A stretch of 64,000 bases of DNA from Xanthomonas hortorum pv. pelargonii (GTDB lineage Bacteria > Pseudomonadota > Gammaproteobacteria > Xanthomonadales > Xanthomonadaceae), in NCBI RefSeq assembly GCF_024499015.1, contig NZ_CP098604.1, forward strand, positions 4,092,001 through 4,156,000. Reading direction: 5' to 3'. The notes below the pieces were generated by a model. It made no database searches. It saw only the letters and a program-made list of their open reading frames with translations, and was not told where the DNA came from. This document shows positions 27,471-37,265 of the stretch, one piece after another; the first letter of the stretch is position 1; every line of letters begins with the position of its first letter. A program made the position numbers and the translations under genes.

Positions 27471-28202
27471 ATGGGGACGGATGCATTGGATGACAAGCAG
27501 GTAGCGCCACCGCGGCGCGCTCGGCGCTGGGTGTTGGCGGCACCGTTGTTGTTCGCCGCCGCGAGCGTGGTGCAGGTGCTGGTGCTGCGGCTGGTCGATC
27601 CGCCGATCAGTAGCATGATGGTGGGGCGGTATCTGGAAGCCTGGGGCGAAGGCGACTGGAATTTTTCGCTGCATCAACAATGGCGCGACTACGACAAGAT
27701 CGCGGCCAGCCTGCCGATTTCGGTGGTGGCTGCGGAGGATCAGCAGTTTCCAATACATCACGGTTTCGATCTGCAGGCCATTGAGAAGGCGCGCGATCAC
27801 AATGCGCGCGGTGGGCGCGTGCGTGGGGCGAGCACGATCAGTCAGCAGGCCGCCAAGAACGTGTTTCTGTGGCAGGGCCGCAGTTGGGTGCGCAAGGGCC
27901 TGGAGGCCTGGTACACGGTGCTGATCGAGCTGTTGTGGCCGAAGCAGCGCATTCTGGAGATGTATCTCAACGTGGCCGAATTCGGCGATGGGGTGTATGG
28001 CGCGCAGGCCGCTGCCCGGCAGTTCTGGGGCAAGGATGCGGCAGGGTTGTCGCCGACCGAATCGGCGCGTCTGGCGGCGGTGCTGCCCTCGCCACGTCGC
28101 TATGACGCACGGCGCCCCGGGGCCTATGTGCAGCGGCGCACCGCGTGGATCCAGCGGCAGGCGCGCCAGTTGGGCGGTCCTGCGTATCTGCAGGCGCCAT
28201 GA
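27471..28202 (+). CDS. mtgA: monofunctional biosynthetic peptidoglycan transglycosylase
   Basis: 243 residues. A single N-terminal membrane anchor ([20 protein letters not shown], residues ~20-40) precedes a GT51 domain. Catalytic motifs are visible: [14 protein letters not shown] (motif 1, catalytic Glu), [17 protein letters not shown] (motif 2), [37 protein letters not shown] (motifs 3-4). It polymerises lipid II into glycan strands at the periplasmic face of the inner membrane. The stop overlaps the next ATG. Confidence 0.95.
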   Translation: MGTDALDDKQVAPPRRARRWVLAAPLLFAAASVVQVLVLRLVDPPISSMMVGRYLEAWGEGDWNFSLHQQWRDYDKIAASLPISVVAAEDQQFPIHHGFDLQAIEKARDHNARGGRVRGASTISQQAAKNVFLWQGRSWVRKGLEAWYTVLIELLWPKQRILEMYLNVAEFGDGVYGAQAAARQFWGKDAAGLSPTESARLAAVLPSPRRYDARRPGAYVQRRTAWIQRQARQLGGPAYLQAP

Positions 28203-29251
28203 GCATGAGCGCGTTAGAAACAGCGCAACTGCCGGCTGCAGCAGATCGCCTCACGGTGGTGATTGCGGCCTACAACGAAGAAACCAGCATTCCGTTGCTG
28301 CATCCGCGTCTGTGCGCGGTGCTCGCGGGATTGAGCGGATTGCACACGCACGTGCTGTATATCGACGATGGCAGCAGCGATGGCACCTGGACTGTGTTGC
28401 AGGCACTTGCCGAGGCCGATGCGCAGGTGAGTGCGGTGCGGTTGTCGCGCAATTTCGGCAAGGAAGTGGCCATTTCTGCGGGGCTGGATCATGTATTGCC
28501 CGGTGCGGTGGTGCTGCTCGATGCCGATGGGCAGGACCCGCCGGAGTTGATCCCGGAGTTCGTTGCGCTGTGGCGTGCCGGTTACGACAACATCTTCGGC
28601 ACGCGGATTTTCCGCGAGGGCGAGAGCTGGTTGAAGCGCAGTGCGGCGCATGCGTTCTATCGGGTGATCCGGCAGTTGTCGCGCACGCCGATTCCGGCTG
28701 ATACCGGGGATTTCCGATTGTTGTCGCCGCGTGTGGTGCATGCCTTGCAGCAGCTGCGCGAGCGCCACCGTTTCATGAAAGGCCTGTTCGGCTGGGTCGG
28801 GTTTCGCCAGGTGGCGTTGCCGTACCGTCGTGCGCCGCGGCTGTCGGGGCGCAGCAAGTTCACGGTGTGGCGGTTATGGAATTTCGCGCTGGATGGCATC
28901 ACCAGTTTTTCCACGGTGCCGTTGCGCGCGGCGACCTATCTCGGTTTGCTGACCGCGTTGGTGGCGTTCCTGTTCGGTGGCTGGGTAGTGATCAAGGCGG
29001 CCTTGCTGGGCGACCCGGTGGCGGGTTGGCCGACCATGATGTCGGTGATCCTGTTTCTGGGCGGGATCCAGCTGATTGCGTTGGGCTTGATCGGTGAATA
29101 CCTGGGCCGGTTATATGACGAGGCCAAGCAGCGCCCGCTGTATCTGGTCGATACCCACTGCGGCGCGGTGGGAGTAGTCTGCGATCACCAGACCAAGCGC
29201 GGAGCGGGCCATGCAGACCGTACGACAGCTGTTGGGGACCAAGCAGGTTGA
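28199..29251 (+). CDS. family 2 glycosyltransferase, polyprenyl-phosphate sugar transferase type (GtrB/ArnC-like)
   Basis: 350 residues from the ATG overlapping mtgA. GT2 marks: [26 protein letters not shown] (first Asp motif), [15 protein letters not shown] (DxD region), [14 protein letters not shown]. Two C-terminal membrane segments (about 238-262 and 272-296) are followed by [19 protein letters not shown], the usual C-terminus of GtrB-type enzymes that load sugars on undecaprenyl phosphate. Here ~34 extra residues follow ([20 protein letters not shown]...), which overlap the CBS gene by 41 bases in another frame; the true protein may have been extended by a lost stop. Confidence 0.88.
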   Translation: MSMSALETAQLPAAADRLTVVIAAYNEETSIPLLHPRLCAVLAGLSGLHTHVLYIDDGSSDGTWTVLQALAEADAQVSAVRLSRNFGKEVAISAGLDHVLPGAVVLLDADGQDPPELIPEFVALWRAGYDNIFGTRIFREGESWLKRSAAHAFYRVIRQLSRTPIPADTGDFRLLSPRVVHALQQLRERHRFMKGLFGWVGFRQVALPYRRAPRLSGRSKFTVWRLWNFALDGITSFSTVPLRAATYLGLLTALVAFLFGGWVVIKAALLGDPVAGWPTMMSVILFLGGIQLIALGLIGEYLGRLYDEAKQRPLYLVDTHCGAVGVVCDHQTKRGAGHADRTTAVGDQAG

Positions 29252-29639
29252 GGTATTTGCTGTTGCGGCCGATGCCGCAGTGATCGAGGCGATCCGCTTG
29301 ATGGCCGAGAAGGGCATCGGTGCGGTGTTGGTGATGGACGGGTCGCGCCTGATTGGCATCGTCTCCGAGCGCGATTACGCGCGCAAAGTGGTATTGCGCG
29401 ATCGGGCCTCATCGACCACCAGCGTTGCCGAGATCATGAGCACCGAAGTGGTGACAGTATCGCCATCGGACACGGTGGAGCGTTGCATGCAATTGATGAC
29501 CGATGGACGCTTCCGGCATCTGCCGGTGGTCGAAAACGGACGCGTGCACGGGGTGATTTCCATCGGCGATCTGGTCAAGGCGGTGATCGAGAACCAGCAG
29601 CGCGATATCGATCAGTTGCAGCGTTATATCGCCAGCTAA
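29211..29639 (+). CDS. CBS-domain pair protein
   Basis: 142 residues made almost entirely of two CBS domains: residues ~15-65 (DAAVIEAIRLMAEKGIGAVLVMDGSRLIGIVSERDYARKV) and ~77-130 (EIMSTEVVTVSPSDTVERCMQLMTDGRFRHLPVVENGRVHGVISIGDLVKA). Such stand-alone pairs bind adenosyl compounds such as AMP or NADH and act as energy sensors for partner proteins. The partner is not evident. It starts inside the end of the glycosyltransferase gene. Confidence 0.9.
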   Translation: MQTVRQLLGTKQVEVFAVAADAAVIEAIRLMAEKGIGAVLVMDGSRLIGIVSERDYARKVVLRDRASSTTSVAEIMSTEVVTVSPSDTVERCMQLMTDGRFRHLPVVENGRVHGVISIGDLVKAVIENQQRDIDQLQRYIAS

Positions 29640-29743
29640 CGCCGCGCTGGCTGAAGCCTTGCAGCCAAGAGTGGCTACAAATTTACTGCGCCCACCGTTA
29701 GGTTGGTGCGGCCGGCTTTTTGGTTGCACACGTGCACATTGCA

Positions 29744-29853
29744 AGGTGCGATGTTCTCAGCGCTTGCGGTACCTTGTGGCGGCATGAATGCCTTTACGGA
29801 GCTCCATGGATGGATGCACAGGGTGTTCCGAAGCGGTGAGAGCATCACGCCCG
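29744..29853 (-). repeat. Palindromic element R3 (degenerate)
   Basis: Aligned with R2 it keeps CGCTTGCGG, ACC, TGTGGCGGCATGAATG, GGAGC, CATGGATG and AGCGGTGAGAGCATC in order, but the conserved segment (ATGGATGGATGCACAGGG for ATGGATGTACTTGCGGC) and the arms have decayed. It lies ~120 bases before R4 in the opposite orientation. Confidence 0.65.
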
Positions 29854-29969
29854 CAATCCGCTTGGTTTGGGAACATTCAACTGCACCGAAGCTCTTGGCC
29901 GTCTTGCTAGGGGATTGAACTGTGCGGATGGGTCGGTTCTTGATCGGCTGATTTGCGGCTTGGCTGCGG

Positions 29970-30020
29970 GGCCCTTGCCCGCCCACCCTCGCGGGACACG
30001 CCGCAAGTACGTCCGTGTAG
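29970..30020 (+). repeat. Palindromic element R4, left half (split by the IS)
   Basis: GCCCTTGCCCGCCCACC, then TCGCGGGACACGCCGC, AAGTACGTCCGTGTAG, identical in type to R1 and R5 but stopping abruptly after GTGTAG at 30020, where IS110 sequence begins. The other half resumes at 31272. Confidence 0.9.
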
Positions 30021-30142
30021 CAACTGTGTTGATCAGGACCCCGATTCGCGGCCTTCGATCGGTTTCCTTCGGGTGCGTCCATCGGTAGGTGCCGGCCGCT
30101 GGCCGGCACGCTTTTGCGTTTGCGCATGGCCGTCAAATGCGC

Positions 30143-31065
30143 TCAGGCGGGCTGCATGGCGGCTCTTTCATCGCGCACGCGCGCATTGAGGATCACCAGC
30201 ATCTTGCGCATCACCGCCACAAGGGCGACCTTGCCCTCCTTGCCGCGTGCCCGCAGCGCTCTGTAAAAATCGCGCAGACGTGGCTCGTGCCGAGCTGAGG
30301 ACATGGCCGCCATATACAGCGCCTGTCGGATGTCGGCTCGGCCTCCGCCAATCCCCCGTTTACCTCGCATCGCGCCGCTGTCGCGCGAGAGCGGGGCAAC
30401 GCCAACCAATCGGGATATCTGCTTTCCGCTGAGCGTCCCAAGCTCTGGTAACCGGCACGCCAGCACGGCCAGCAGCACCGGACCGACCCCTTTGAGCGTC
30501 TTCAACGCAGCCAGGTGCGGTTGCTCGGTGAGTAGCGTCTTCAGCTGCCCGGCGATCAGTTTGTCTAACCGCGCCACACTGCGCACAAGCTGGTTCACGT
30601 TGCCCTGCAGCAGCTTGCGCAGCGCTTTTTCCGCAACCTGCTGCAGCTGCTGCCTTGCTGTTTTCAACAGATCCACCAGTTGCCGACGGGCACGCACATA
30701 CTCGCCCAGATCGCGCTGCCATGGTTCCAGTGGAACATACTGATGGAGCTCCATCTTCTCGGCCATGCAGGCCAACATGGCGGCGTCCAGCCGGTCGGTC
30801 TTGGCCAGTCCCAAACCGTTGGCCAAGTTGCGTGCCCGTTGCGCATTGACGCGCGCCACCGGCAATGCGGCGTGATGCAAGGCATCCAGCGCTGCCAGCT
30901 CGTAGCCCCCGGTCGCCTCCAGCACCACTTGCCGCACCGACAGCGTATTCAGCCAATCGACAAGCTTCCGATGACCGCCTGCGGTGTTGGTGAACTGACG
31001 GGTCTGGCCTCGAAAACCGCAACGTCAAGAGAGTGTTTGCACACATCGATCCCGATTCCGCTCAT
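30143..31065 (-). pseudogene. IS110-family transposase (DEDD recombinase) with a frameshift
   Basis: Translation from ATG 31065 gives MSGIGIDVCKHSLDVAVFE (RuvC-like first Asp in GIDVCK), then leaves frame. Adding one base to the C-run at 31008-31009 restores GQTRQFTNTAGGHRKLVDWL leading into VRQVVLEATGGYELAALDAL (second acidic residue), KTDRLDAAMLACMAE (third and fourth), and the C-terminal Tnp domain GVGPVLLAVLACRLPELG and RLVGVAPLSRDSGAMRG with the catalytic Ser. Repaired length is 307 residues, normal for the family. The break is a one-base homopolymer deletion, so an assembly error is possible; otherwise the copy is inactive. Confidence 0.9.
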
Positions 31066-31098
31066 GGGAAATCTCCGCTAGGCTAGAAATGTCGAGAG

Positions 31099-31240
31099 CT
31101 CCCTCGCTTGCCCAGTCTTATCGTTTCGAGTGTCACCTCGGGCAACTGTTCGGGCGAATCAAGGGAGAATCCGGCGTGGGTACCAAGCTACACGGCGATC
31201 GCTGAGATCCAGGCTCTCACGGTGGCCCACGCCGGCTCTC
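31099..31240 (-). ncRNA. Predicted IS110 bridge RNA with readable target and donor guides
   Basis: On the IS coding strand, upstream of the transposase, two stem-loops occur in the order target loop, donor loop. Stem 1 is CCGGCGTGGG (31235-31226) with CCCACGCCGG (31180-31171). Its 45-base loop holds GTGAGAGCCT, matching the left target plus core GTAAGAGCCT at 9 of 10, and CCGTGTAG, complementary to the right target CTACACGG at 8 of 8. Stem 2 (CTCCCT/AGGGAG and GCCC/GGGC, 31167-31099) encloses ACAGTTGC, identical to the IS left-donor end plus first core base, and GATAAG, complementary to core plus right-donor end CTTATC. This is the architecture reported for IS621. Exact RNA ends are unknown. 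Confidence 0.75.
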
Positions 31241-31271
31241 GACACCTAAACTGCCAGATTCCGAACAGATA

Positions 31272-31336
31272 AGGCTCTTACGCGGCATCCATGCCGCGTA
31301 AGGTCCCGCGACGGTGGGCGGGCAAGGGCCAGCGGA
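31272..31336 (+). repeat. Palindromic element R4, right half
   Basis: AGGCTCTTACGCGGCATCC, ATGCCGCGTAAGGTCCCGCG, ACGGTGGGCGGGCAAGGG: inner hairpin and right outer arm of the same element whose left half ends at 30020. From 31337 to 31540 I see no gene or clear signal. Confidence 0.9.
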
Positions 31337-31540
31337 GATGGTCGGTGTGCGTGGTCGAATAGTGCACGCCGCGCGTGCGACCGATGATGGTGCTGTCTGA
31401 TCAGCTCAGTTCGATTCGACCGACTTCACTGCTATTTCCGACACTTCACTCGTTGACGAAGGCGATTGCGGCCAAGATTTTGCCCAACTCGCTACAGCGC
31501 TCGAGCTGTTTTGTTAGCCACTTCAAGTCGCGCAGTTGGG

Positions 31541-33544
31541 CTACTTTGCGAACTTGCCGCCGCAGTCGCTGTCCTTGCCGGGGCCCGGTTCGAAGGTCGC
31601 GAGCAATGCTGCGGGCGGGGCGATCATGCCCAGGCCGACGGCAAGCGCGCCGCGTAGTCCCAATGCTTTGAAGTCCGGCCGGAAGCTGGGGTCTTTGAAG
31701 GTGCCTCCGATTCGCAGCGGCGAGCGCAGGCTGAGAATGCTGCGGTCCTTCGGACGCGGACGAAGCAGCAGATCCAGCGTTTCGTCTTTGAGGCTGATGC
31801 TGCCTTCGCCAATGATGATGGTGTCGGTGCTATCGAAGGCCAGGGCGCGCGATTGCATCAGGCCGTCTTGCACACCGAAGTCGCCGAAGATGCAGCGCAC
31901 CGGAATCTGACGATCCTTGGTGAACAGATATTTGAGCGACTCGGCAATGTCCAGGCCGGCCAGCTCCATGATCAGATTGCCCACATGACCCCGGCCCATG
32001 CCAACGCCGATCGTGCCATCGGCGCTGCCGAGCATCGCGGCGATCGAGTTGCCGCGACCACGCAAATCGAACTCGCCACCGATGGCGCCCGAGGCTTGTT
32101 TTGCGAGCGCGGTGTCGGGGAATAGCTGATCCAGCCGAATACCGCGAAGGCCGGCCTTGAGTTGCGTGGTGATCACTTCGTTGCGCGCATCCATGCGGAT
32201 GGTGGAGCGGATATCGCCGCCGGCAACGCCGAAGTTGAGCGGGTCTAGTTGCAACAGGCCGTCCTTCAACGTCAGCGAGGCATCCATGTCGTCCAGCGGC
32301 CACGATGGTGCGTTGATGCGCTGTGCGCGCCAACGCACCTGCGCATCCATCGCGCGTAGTTTGGACAAGTCATAGGGCGTGCTGGGCAATACACGCGCAC
32401 TGGCGGCAAGTTGTGCAGCCTGTTTTTTCTGTTCGGCATTTGCCGATTCATTCGTGCCGGTCTTTGGTGGCGCGCCGATGAAGCCAGCCAGATCGTCGAA
32501 ATCCAGGCGTTTCGAGGCCAGATCCGCGCGCAGGAACGGACGCTTGTTGCGTAGATCCACTTCGGCAGTGCCGGCAAGATCGCTGTCGCCAGCGGTGCCG
32601 GTGAACTTTTCGTAGCGCCAGATCTCGCCGTTGCGGCGCAGATGTCCGTCGAGTTTGTACGGCGGCGTCGACGGCATGGCGACGCCGGTCAAGGGATACA
32701 GGTCCTGCATGTCCTGCCCACTGAGCGCCATCTGCAGATCGAAGACCTGGAACTGGAAGGGATTCGTCAGCGTGCCGCGGACGTGCGTACGGGTGGCGCC
32801 AGCGCTGCCGCGTAGATCGATGCGGAAGGGATGCTCGCTCTGGCTCAGCTCCAGCGGCGAAGCGGTGTCGCCCTTGAGCGTGAAGGGGTAGCCCTTCCAG
32901 CGGCCTTTGCCGTCGATGCCGATCGGTGCTGCACGCTGATCGCTGCTGGGCGGTGCGAGACTGTTGATCGCCACATCCACATCCGAGCGGTTGGCGGCAT
33001 CGATATATTGCAGCCGCCCGTTGTGGACCAGCAGGCGCCCAAGCCGTGGCAGCGTGCCGTCGCCATCGTCCTGATCGAACACCCAGTTGCCCGGATGCGT
33101 GTCGTCGCCCGCTTCCAGCAGTACCTTCGGGTGATCCAGGCGAATTTCCGGCAAGCGCACATTGCCGCGCAGCAATGGCCACAACTCGACATCGATCTCG
33201 GCCGAATTCAGTTCGGCCATCGGGCCGCGCTTGGACCACTGCGCATTGGCCATGCTCAGCCGGTTACCACGCACGGTGGTGGTGCGGCCCAGTTTTACAT
33301 CCAGATAGCCCAGATGAAATTCGCGACCGGTCTTGGCACTGACCACGCGCTCGACCGGGCCACGTAGCCAGTTCCACTCGAACAGCAGCACGAAGATCAC
33401 CACAAGGACGGCGACGATGCCGAACCCGATCAACCAGCGTCGACGACGTGATGTGCGGGGAGGGGGCGTAGCAGAGGTGTTGGTCACAGTGTTCACGCGG
33501 GCCATGGTTGGCGATGCCTCGTGCACGGCGCGCGAACGCGCCAT
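31541..33544 (-). CDS. AsmA-family inner-membrane-anchored protein
   Basis: 667 residues from ATG 33544 (ATG 33505 is an alternative with GAGG upstream). A cytoplasmic basic N-terminus (TSRRRRWL) is followed by one membrane helix (IGFGIVAVLVVIFVLLFEW) and a large periplasmic part. AsmA marks: PVERVVSAKTGREFHLGYLDVKLG at the N-terminal side and, near the C-terminus, LRGRGNSIAAMLGSADGTIGVGMGRG with GEGSISLKDETLDLLLRPRPKDRSILSLRSPLRIGGTFKDPSFRPD, the conserved AsmA_2-like region. The family is linked to phospholipid transport between membranes and outer-membrane integrity. Single gene. Confidence 0.88.
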   Translation of the reverse strand: MARSRAVHEASPTMARVNTVTNTSATPPPRTSRRRRWLIGFGIVAVLVVIFVLLFEWNWLRGPVERVVSAKTGREFHLGYLDVKLGRTTTVRGNRLSMANAQWSKRGPMAELNSAEIDVELWPLLRGNVRLPEIRLDHPKVLLEAGDDTHPGNWVFDQDDGDGTLPRLGRLLVHNGRLQYIDAANRSDVDVAINSLAPPSSDQRAAPIGIDGKGRWKGYPFTLKGDTASPLELSQSEHPFRIDLRGSAGATRTHVRGTLTNPFQFQVFDLQMALSGQDMQDLYPLTGVAMPSTPPYKLDGHLRRNGEIWRYEKFTGTAGDSDLAGTAEVDLRNKRPFLRADLASKRLDFDDLAGFIGAPPKTGTNESANAEQKKQAAQLAASARVLPSTPYDLSKLRAMDAQVRWRAQRINAPSWPLDDMDASLTLKDGLLQLDPLNFGVAGGDIRSTIRMDARNEVITTQLKAGLRGIRLDQLFPDTALAKQASGAIGGEFDLRGRGNSIAAMLGSADGTIGVGMGRGHVGNLIMELAGLDIAESLKYLFTKDRQIPVRCIFGDFGVQDGLMQSRALAFDSTDTIIIGEGSISLKDETLDLLLRPRPKDRSILSLRSPLRIGGTFKDPSFRPDFKALGLRGALAVGLGMIAPPAALLATFEPGPGKDSDCGGKFAK

Positions 33545-33572
33545 CAATCGTCCATCACAGCACCTGCGCAGA

Positions 33573-34217
33573 TCACACCACTTGCGCGATCACCGCGACA
33601 AAGTGGCAAGCGCTGCCGGCAAGCACGAACAGATGCCAGATCGCATGGAAATAGCGTTGGGTGTCGCGCTGATAGAAATACGTACCCAAGGTATAGAAGA
33701 GCCCGCCGGCCAGTAGCCAGCACAGCGACCAGGTATCGACCGAGCGTAACAGGGGCTGGATCGCGACCAGGATCAGCCAGCCCATCGCCAGATACAGCAC
33801 CGTGGACAGCAAGCGAAAGCGTCCGGTGAAAAACAGTTTGAAGATCACCCCGGCGGCGGCAATCGTCCAGATGGCGGCGAACAATCCCCAACCCCACGAG
33901 TCGCGCAGATTGATCAGCGTAAACGGCGTATAGGTGCCGGCGATCAATAGATAGATCGCGCAGTGATCCAGTATCTGCAGCCGTGCTTTGGCACCCGGAT
34001 GCGGGATGGCATGGAACAAGGTAGAGGCGACGTAGAGCAGCACCAGGGTGGCGCTGAAGACAATGGAAGTGGCCAACTGCCAGCCGTCGCCATAAATGGC
34101 GGCCAGCGTGATCAGCACCGAACCGCCGGCCAATGCGGCAATTGCGCCAAGGCCGTGGGTCACGGCACTGGCTATCTCGTCGCGCAGGTCGGTCGAGGGG
34201 GAGGCGTCTGCGTTCAT
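33573..34217 (-). CDS. hemolysin III / PAQR-family membrane protein (TrhA-like)
   Basis: 214 residues with seven membrane helices. Family marks: DEIASAVTHGLGAIAALAG (conserved N-terminal H), STLFHAIPHPGAKARLQILDHCAIYLLIAGTYTPFTL (SxxxH...DH) and YFHAIWHLFVLAGSACHFVAV (HxxxH), which supply the likely metal ligands. In E. coli TrhA (YqfA) is involved in membrane energetics; haemolysis is not the usual role. It overlaps nothing and lies 28 bases after the AsmA-like start. Confidence 0.92.
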   Translation of the reverse strand: MNADASPSTDLRDEIASAVTHGLGAIAALAGGSVLITLAAIYGDGWQLATSIVFSATLVLLYVASTLFHAIPHPGAKARLQILDHCAIYLLIAGTYTPFTLINLRDSWGWGLFAAIWTIAAAGVIFKLFFTGRFRLLSTVLYLAMGWLILVAIQPLLRSVDTWSLCWLLAGGLFYTLGTYFYQRDTQRYFHAIWHLFVLAGSACHFVAVIAQVV

Positions 34218-34292
34218 GCCAAAAATGTACCGTAACTGCGAGCAATTCGCATCGCCAGCAGTTGCATTTTCATGCGTCGGTTCAAGCAGCGG

Positions 34293-35897
<1,605 letters not shown>

Positions 35898-36032
35898 GGG
35901 CTGAGCGCGCCCGGTCGGACGCCTGCGGAAACTGAGTAAGCCGGTGATTATAGCGGCTTCGCTCCGGCACGCCTTTCATGACCGGGTCGAGCCAGTCGGC
36001 TCTGGCGACGCCACCATCCTGGCGCCTGCGGG

Positions 36033-36989
36033 TCAGGGCGCCGGCGATGGAAACTGCAGCTCGCCTTGCGGGCCCATCATCCGGAACGGCAGCGAGATCA
36101 GCTGCATCCCGGCATTGCGCTGAAGCGCGAAATGCAGGTGCGGGGCGGTGCTGAAACCGGTGTTGCCCGAGCTGCCCAGCCGCTCGCCGGCAGCCACCAC
36201 CTGGCCGGCACGCACTGCCACGCCATCGGGTGCCAGGTGCGCGTACACCGCCATGCTGCCGTCGGCATGCAGCACCCGCACCAGGTTGCCGCCGCCGGCC
36301 GCCGGGCCATGCGGGCCGTCTTCGGTGCTGTCGCGCTGCACCTGCATGACCACTCCTTCGCGCGCTGCCAGCACCGGCGTGCCGTGCGGCAGCGCGAAGT
36401 CCACCGCATACCAGTTGGGCGCATCGGTGTGGCTGAAGTGCCCACCGAAGCCCTGGTCTACCTGCACCGGCACATCGCGGAACGGTAATTGGTAGCGCAC
36501 GGGCTGGGCGCGTGCCTGTGGGGCGCCGGGCACGATGTCGAGCTTGAGTCCAAGCCCGCCCAGGGTGCGCTGGTTGCTGGCCGGATACAGCCGGGCGAGC
36601 AGGCGGCGTTCGTGCGCGGCCAGTTCTACCGTCAACGGTAGTTGCGGCACGGCGCGGTAATCCTCGCTGGGCGGTGCGTTCAGTCGCACCTGCGCAGGTC
36701 CGGCCAGCGGGTTGCTGACCCAGGTCAGATAGGCCGGCGCCTGCCATTCGAGCTGCAGCAATGGGCCTGTGTCGCCGGCGTCGAGTACAGACGGGGTTGC
36801 CGAAGTTGCAGGCCCGGTTGCCGCCGCAGCGCCGGGCCAGTGCCAGCGCTGCTGGGCGCTGGCAGGTGCAGCGCAGGCCAGCAGCAGGGTCATTAAGACC
36901 GATGCAAGGACGCGCAGGGCGGCGCGAGACACCTGGTGGGGCACGCGATTGGCTCGAACGGGAAAGACCTCAAGTATGCGGCCCATCAT
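36033..36989 (-). CDS. M23-family (LytM) peptidase, exported
   Basis: 318 residues from ATG 36989 (ATG 36986 and a longer start at 37052 are alternatives; no good ribosome site separates them). The signal peptide is LRVLASVLMTLLLACAAPASA, possibly a lipoprotein-like Cys at its end. A linker and a beta-rich N-domain precede the LytM domain, with zinc motif HFSHTDAPNWYAVDFALPHG (H...D), GNLVRVLHADGSMAVYAHLAP and APHLHFALQ (HxH). These residues support an active metalloendopeptidase cutting peptidoglycan cross-bridges. Confidence 0.88.
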   Translation of the reverse strand: MMGRILEVFPVRANRVPHQVSRAALRVLASVLMTLLLACAAPASAQQRWHWPGAAAATGPATSATPSVLDAGDTGPLLQLEWQAPAYLTWVSNPLAGPAQVRLNAPPSEDYRAVPQLPLTVELAAHERRLLARLYPASNQRTLGGLGLKLDIVPGAPQARAQPVRYQLPFRDVPVQVDQGFGGHFSHTDAPNWYAVDFALPHGTPVLAAREGVVMQVQRDSTEDGPHGPAAGGGNLVRVLHADGSMAVYAHLAPDGVAVRAGQVVAAGERLGSSGNTGFSTAPHLHFALQRNAGMQLISLPFRMMGPQGELQFPSPAP

Positions 36990-37040
36990 GGGGGGCAGTG
37001 GTATCGGATGAAAATATATCTTTCCATCCGCATGAAGAGA

Positions 37041-37069
37041 TTGACATCGCAAAAAGGCGGTGGCATCGT
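37041..37069 (+). promoter_or_regulatory. Promoter of the metX-metB-hom operon
   Basis: TTGACA at 37041-37046, a 17-base spacer and CATCGT at 37064-37069 as a weak -10. The predicted start (~37075) coincides with the first base of the riboswitch, which supports it. Confidence 0.6.
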
Positions 37070-37073
37070 AGCC

Positions 37074-37194
37074 TCACCATCGAGACCGGCGGAGGGACAG
37101 GCCCTTTGATGCCGGGGCAGCCAGCGGAGCGCGCAAGCGCCCGCGTTTGGTGCCAAATCCTGCGGGGACCTGCGCGTCCGCCGAAAGATGGTTC
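37074..37194 (+). promoter_or_regulatory. SAM-I (S-box) riboswitch
   Basis: The consensus core is easy to read: P1 left ACCATC (37076), then GAGACCGGCGGAGGGACAGG, CCC, TTTGATGCC, GGGGCAGCC, the GGTGCCAAATCCTGCGGG junction and P1 right GATGGT (37187). These match the S-box core words GAGGGAxxGGCCC, TGAxxCCxxGGCAxCC and GGTGCxAAxTCC. It senses S-adenosylmethionine. The 3' strand of P1 overlaps a competing hairpin (GTTCGA 37191 with TCGAAC 37214), and another hairpin CGAGCT/AGCTCG follows at 37221-37239. There is no T-run, so control may be translational. Confidence 0.95.
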
Positions 37195-37265
37195 GATTTG
37201 TGCCTTGTGCACGTCGAACGCGAGCTCCCGCGAAGCTCGATGGCCGATCCACCCCGGATATCGCC

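Larger units (their letters stand above)
30021..31271 (-). mobile_element. IS110-family insertion sequence inserted in element R4
   Basis: The 1251-bp insert is bounded by joining the two repeat halves: R4 left ends GTGTAG and R4 right begins AGGCTC, while intact copies read GTGTAGGCTC. AG (CT on the IS coding strand) is therefore present at both junctions, matching the duplicated CT core described for IS621. There are no long terminal inverted repeats, as expected for IS110. It contains one transposase gene with a frameshift and a ~200-base non-coding 5' end predicted to encode a bridge RNA. Confidence 0.9.

Noticed and set aside
30088..30109. GTGCCGGCC/GGCCGGCAC palindrome inside the left end of the IS
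   Set aside because: It is a GC palindrome with no T-run; it may be part of the IS end structure, but there is no evidence that it is a terminator.
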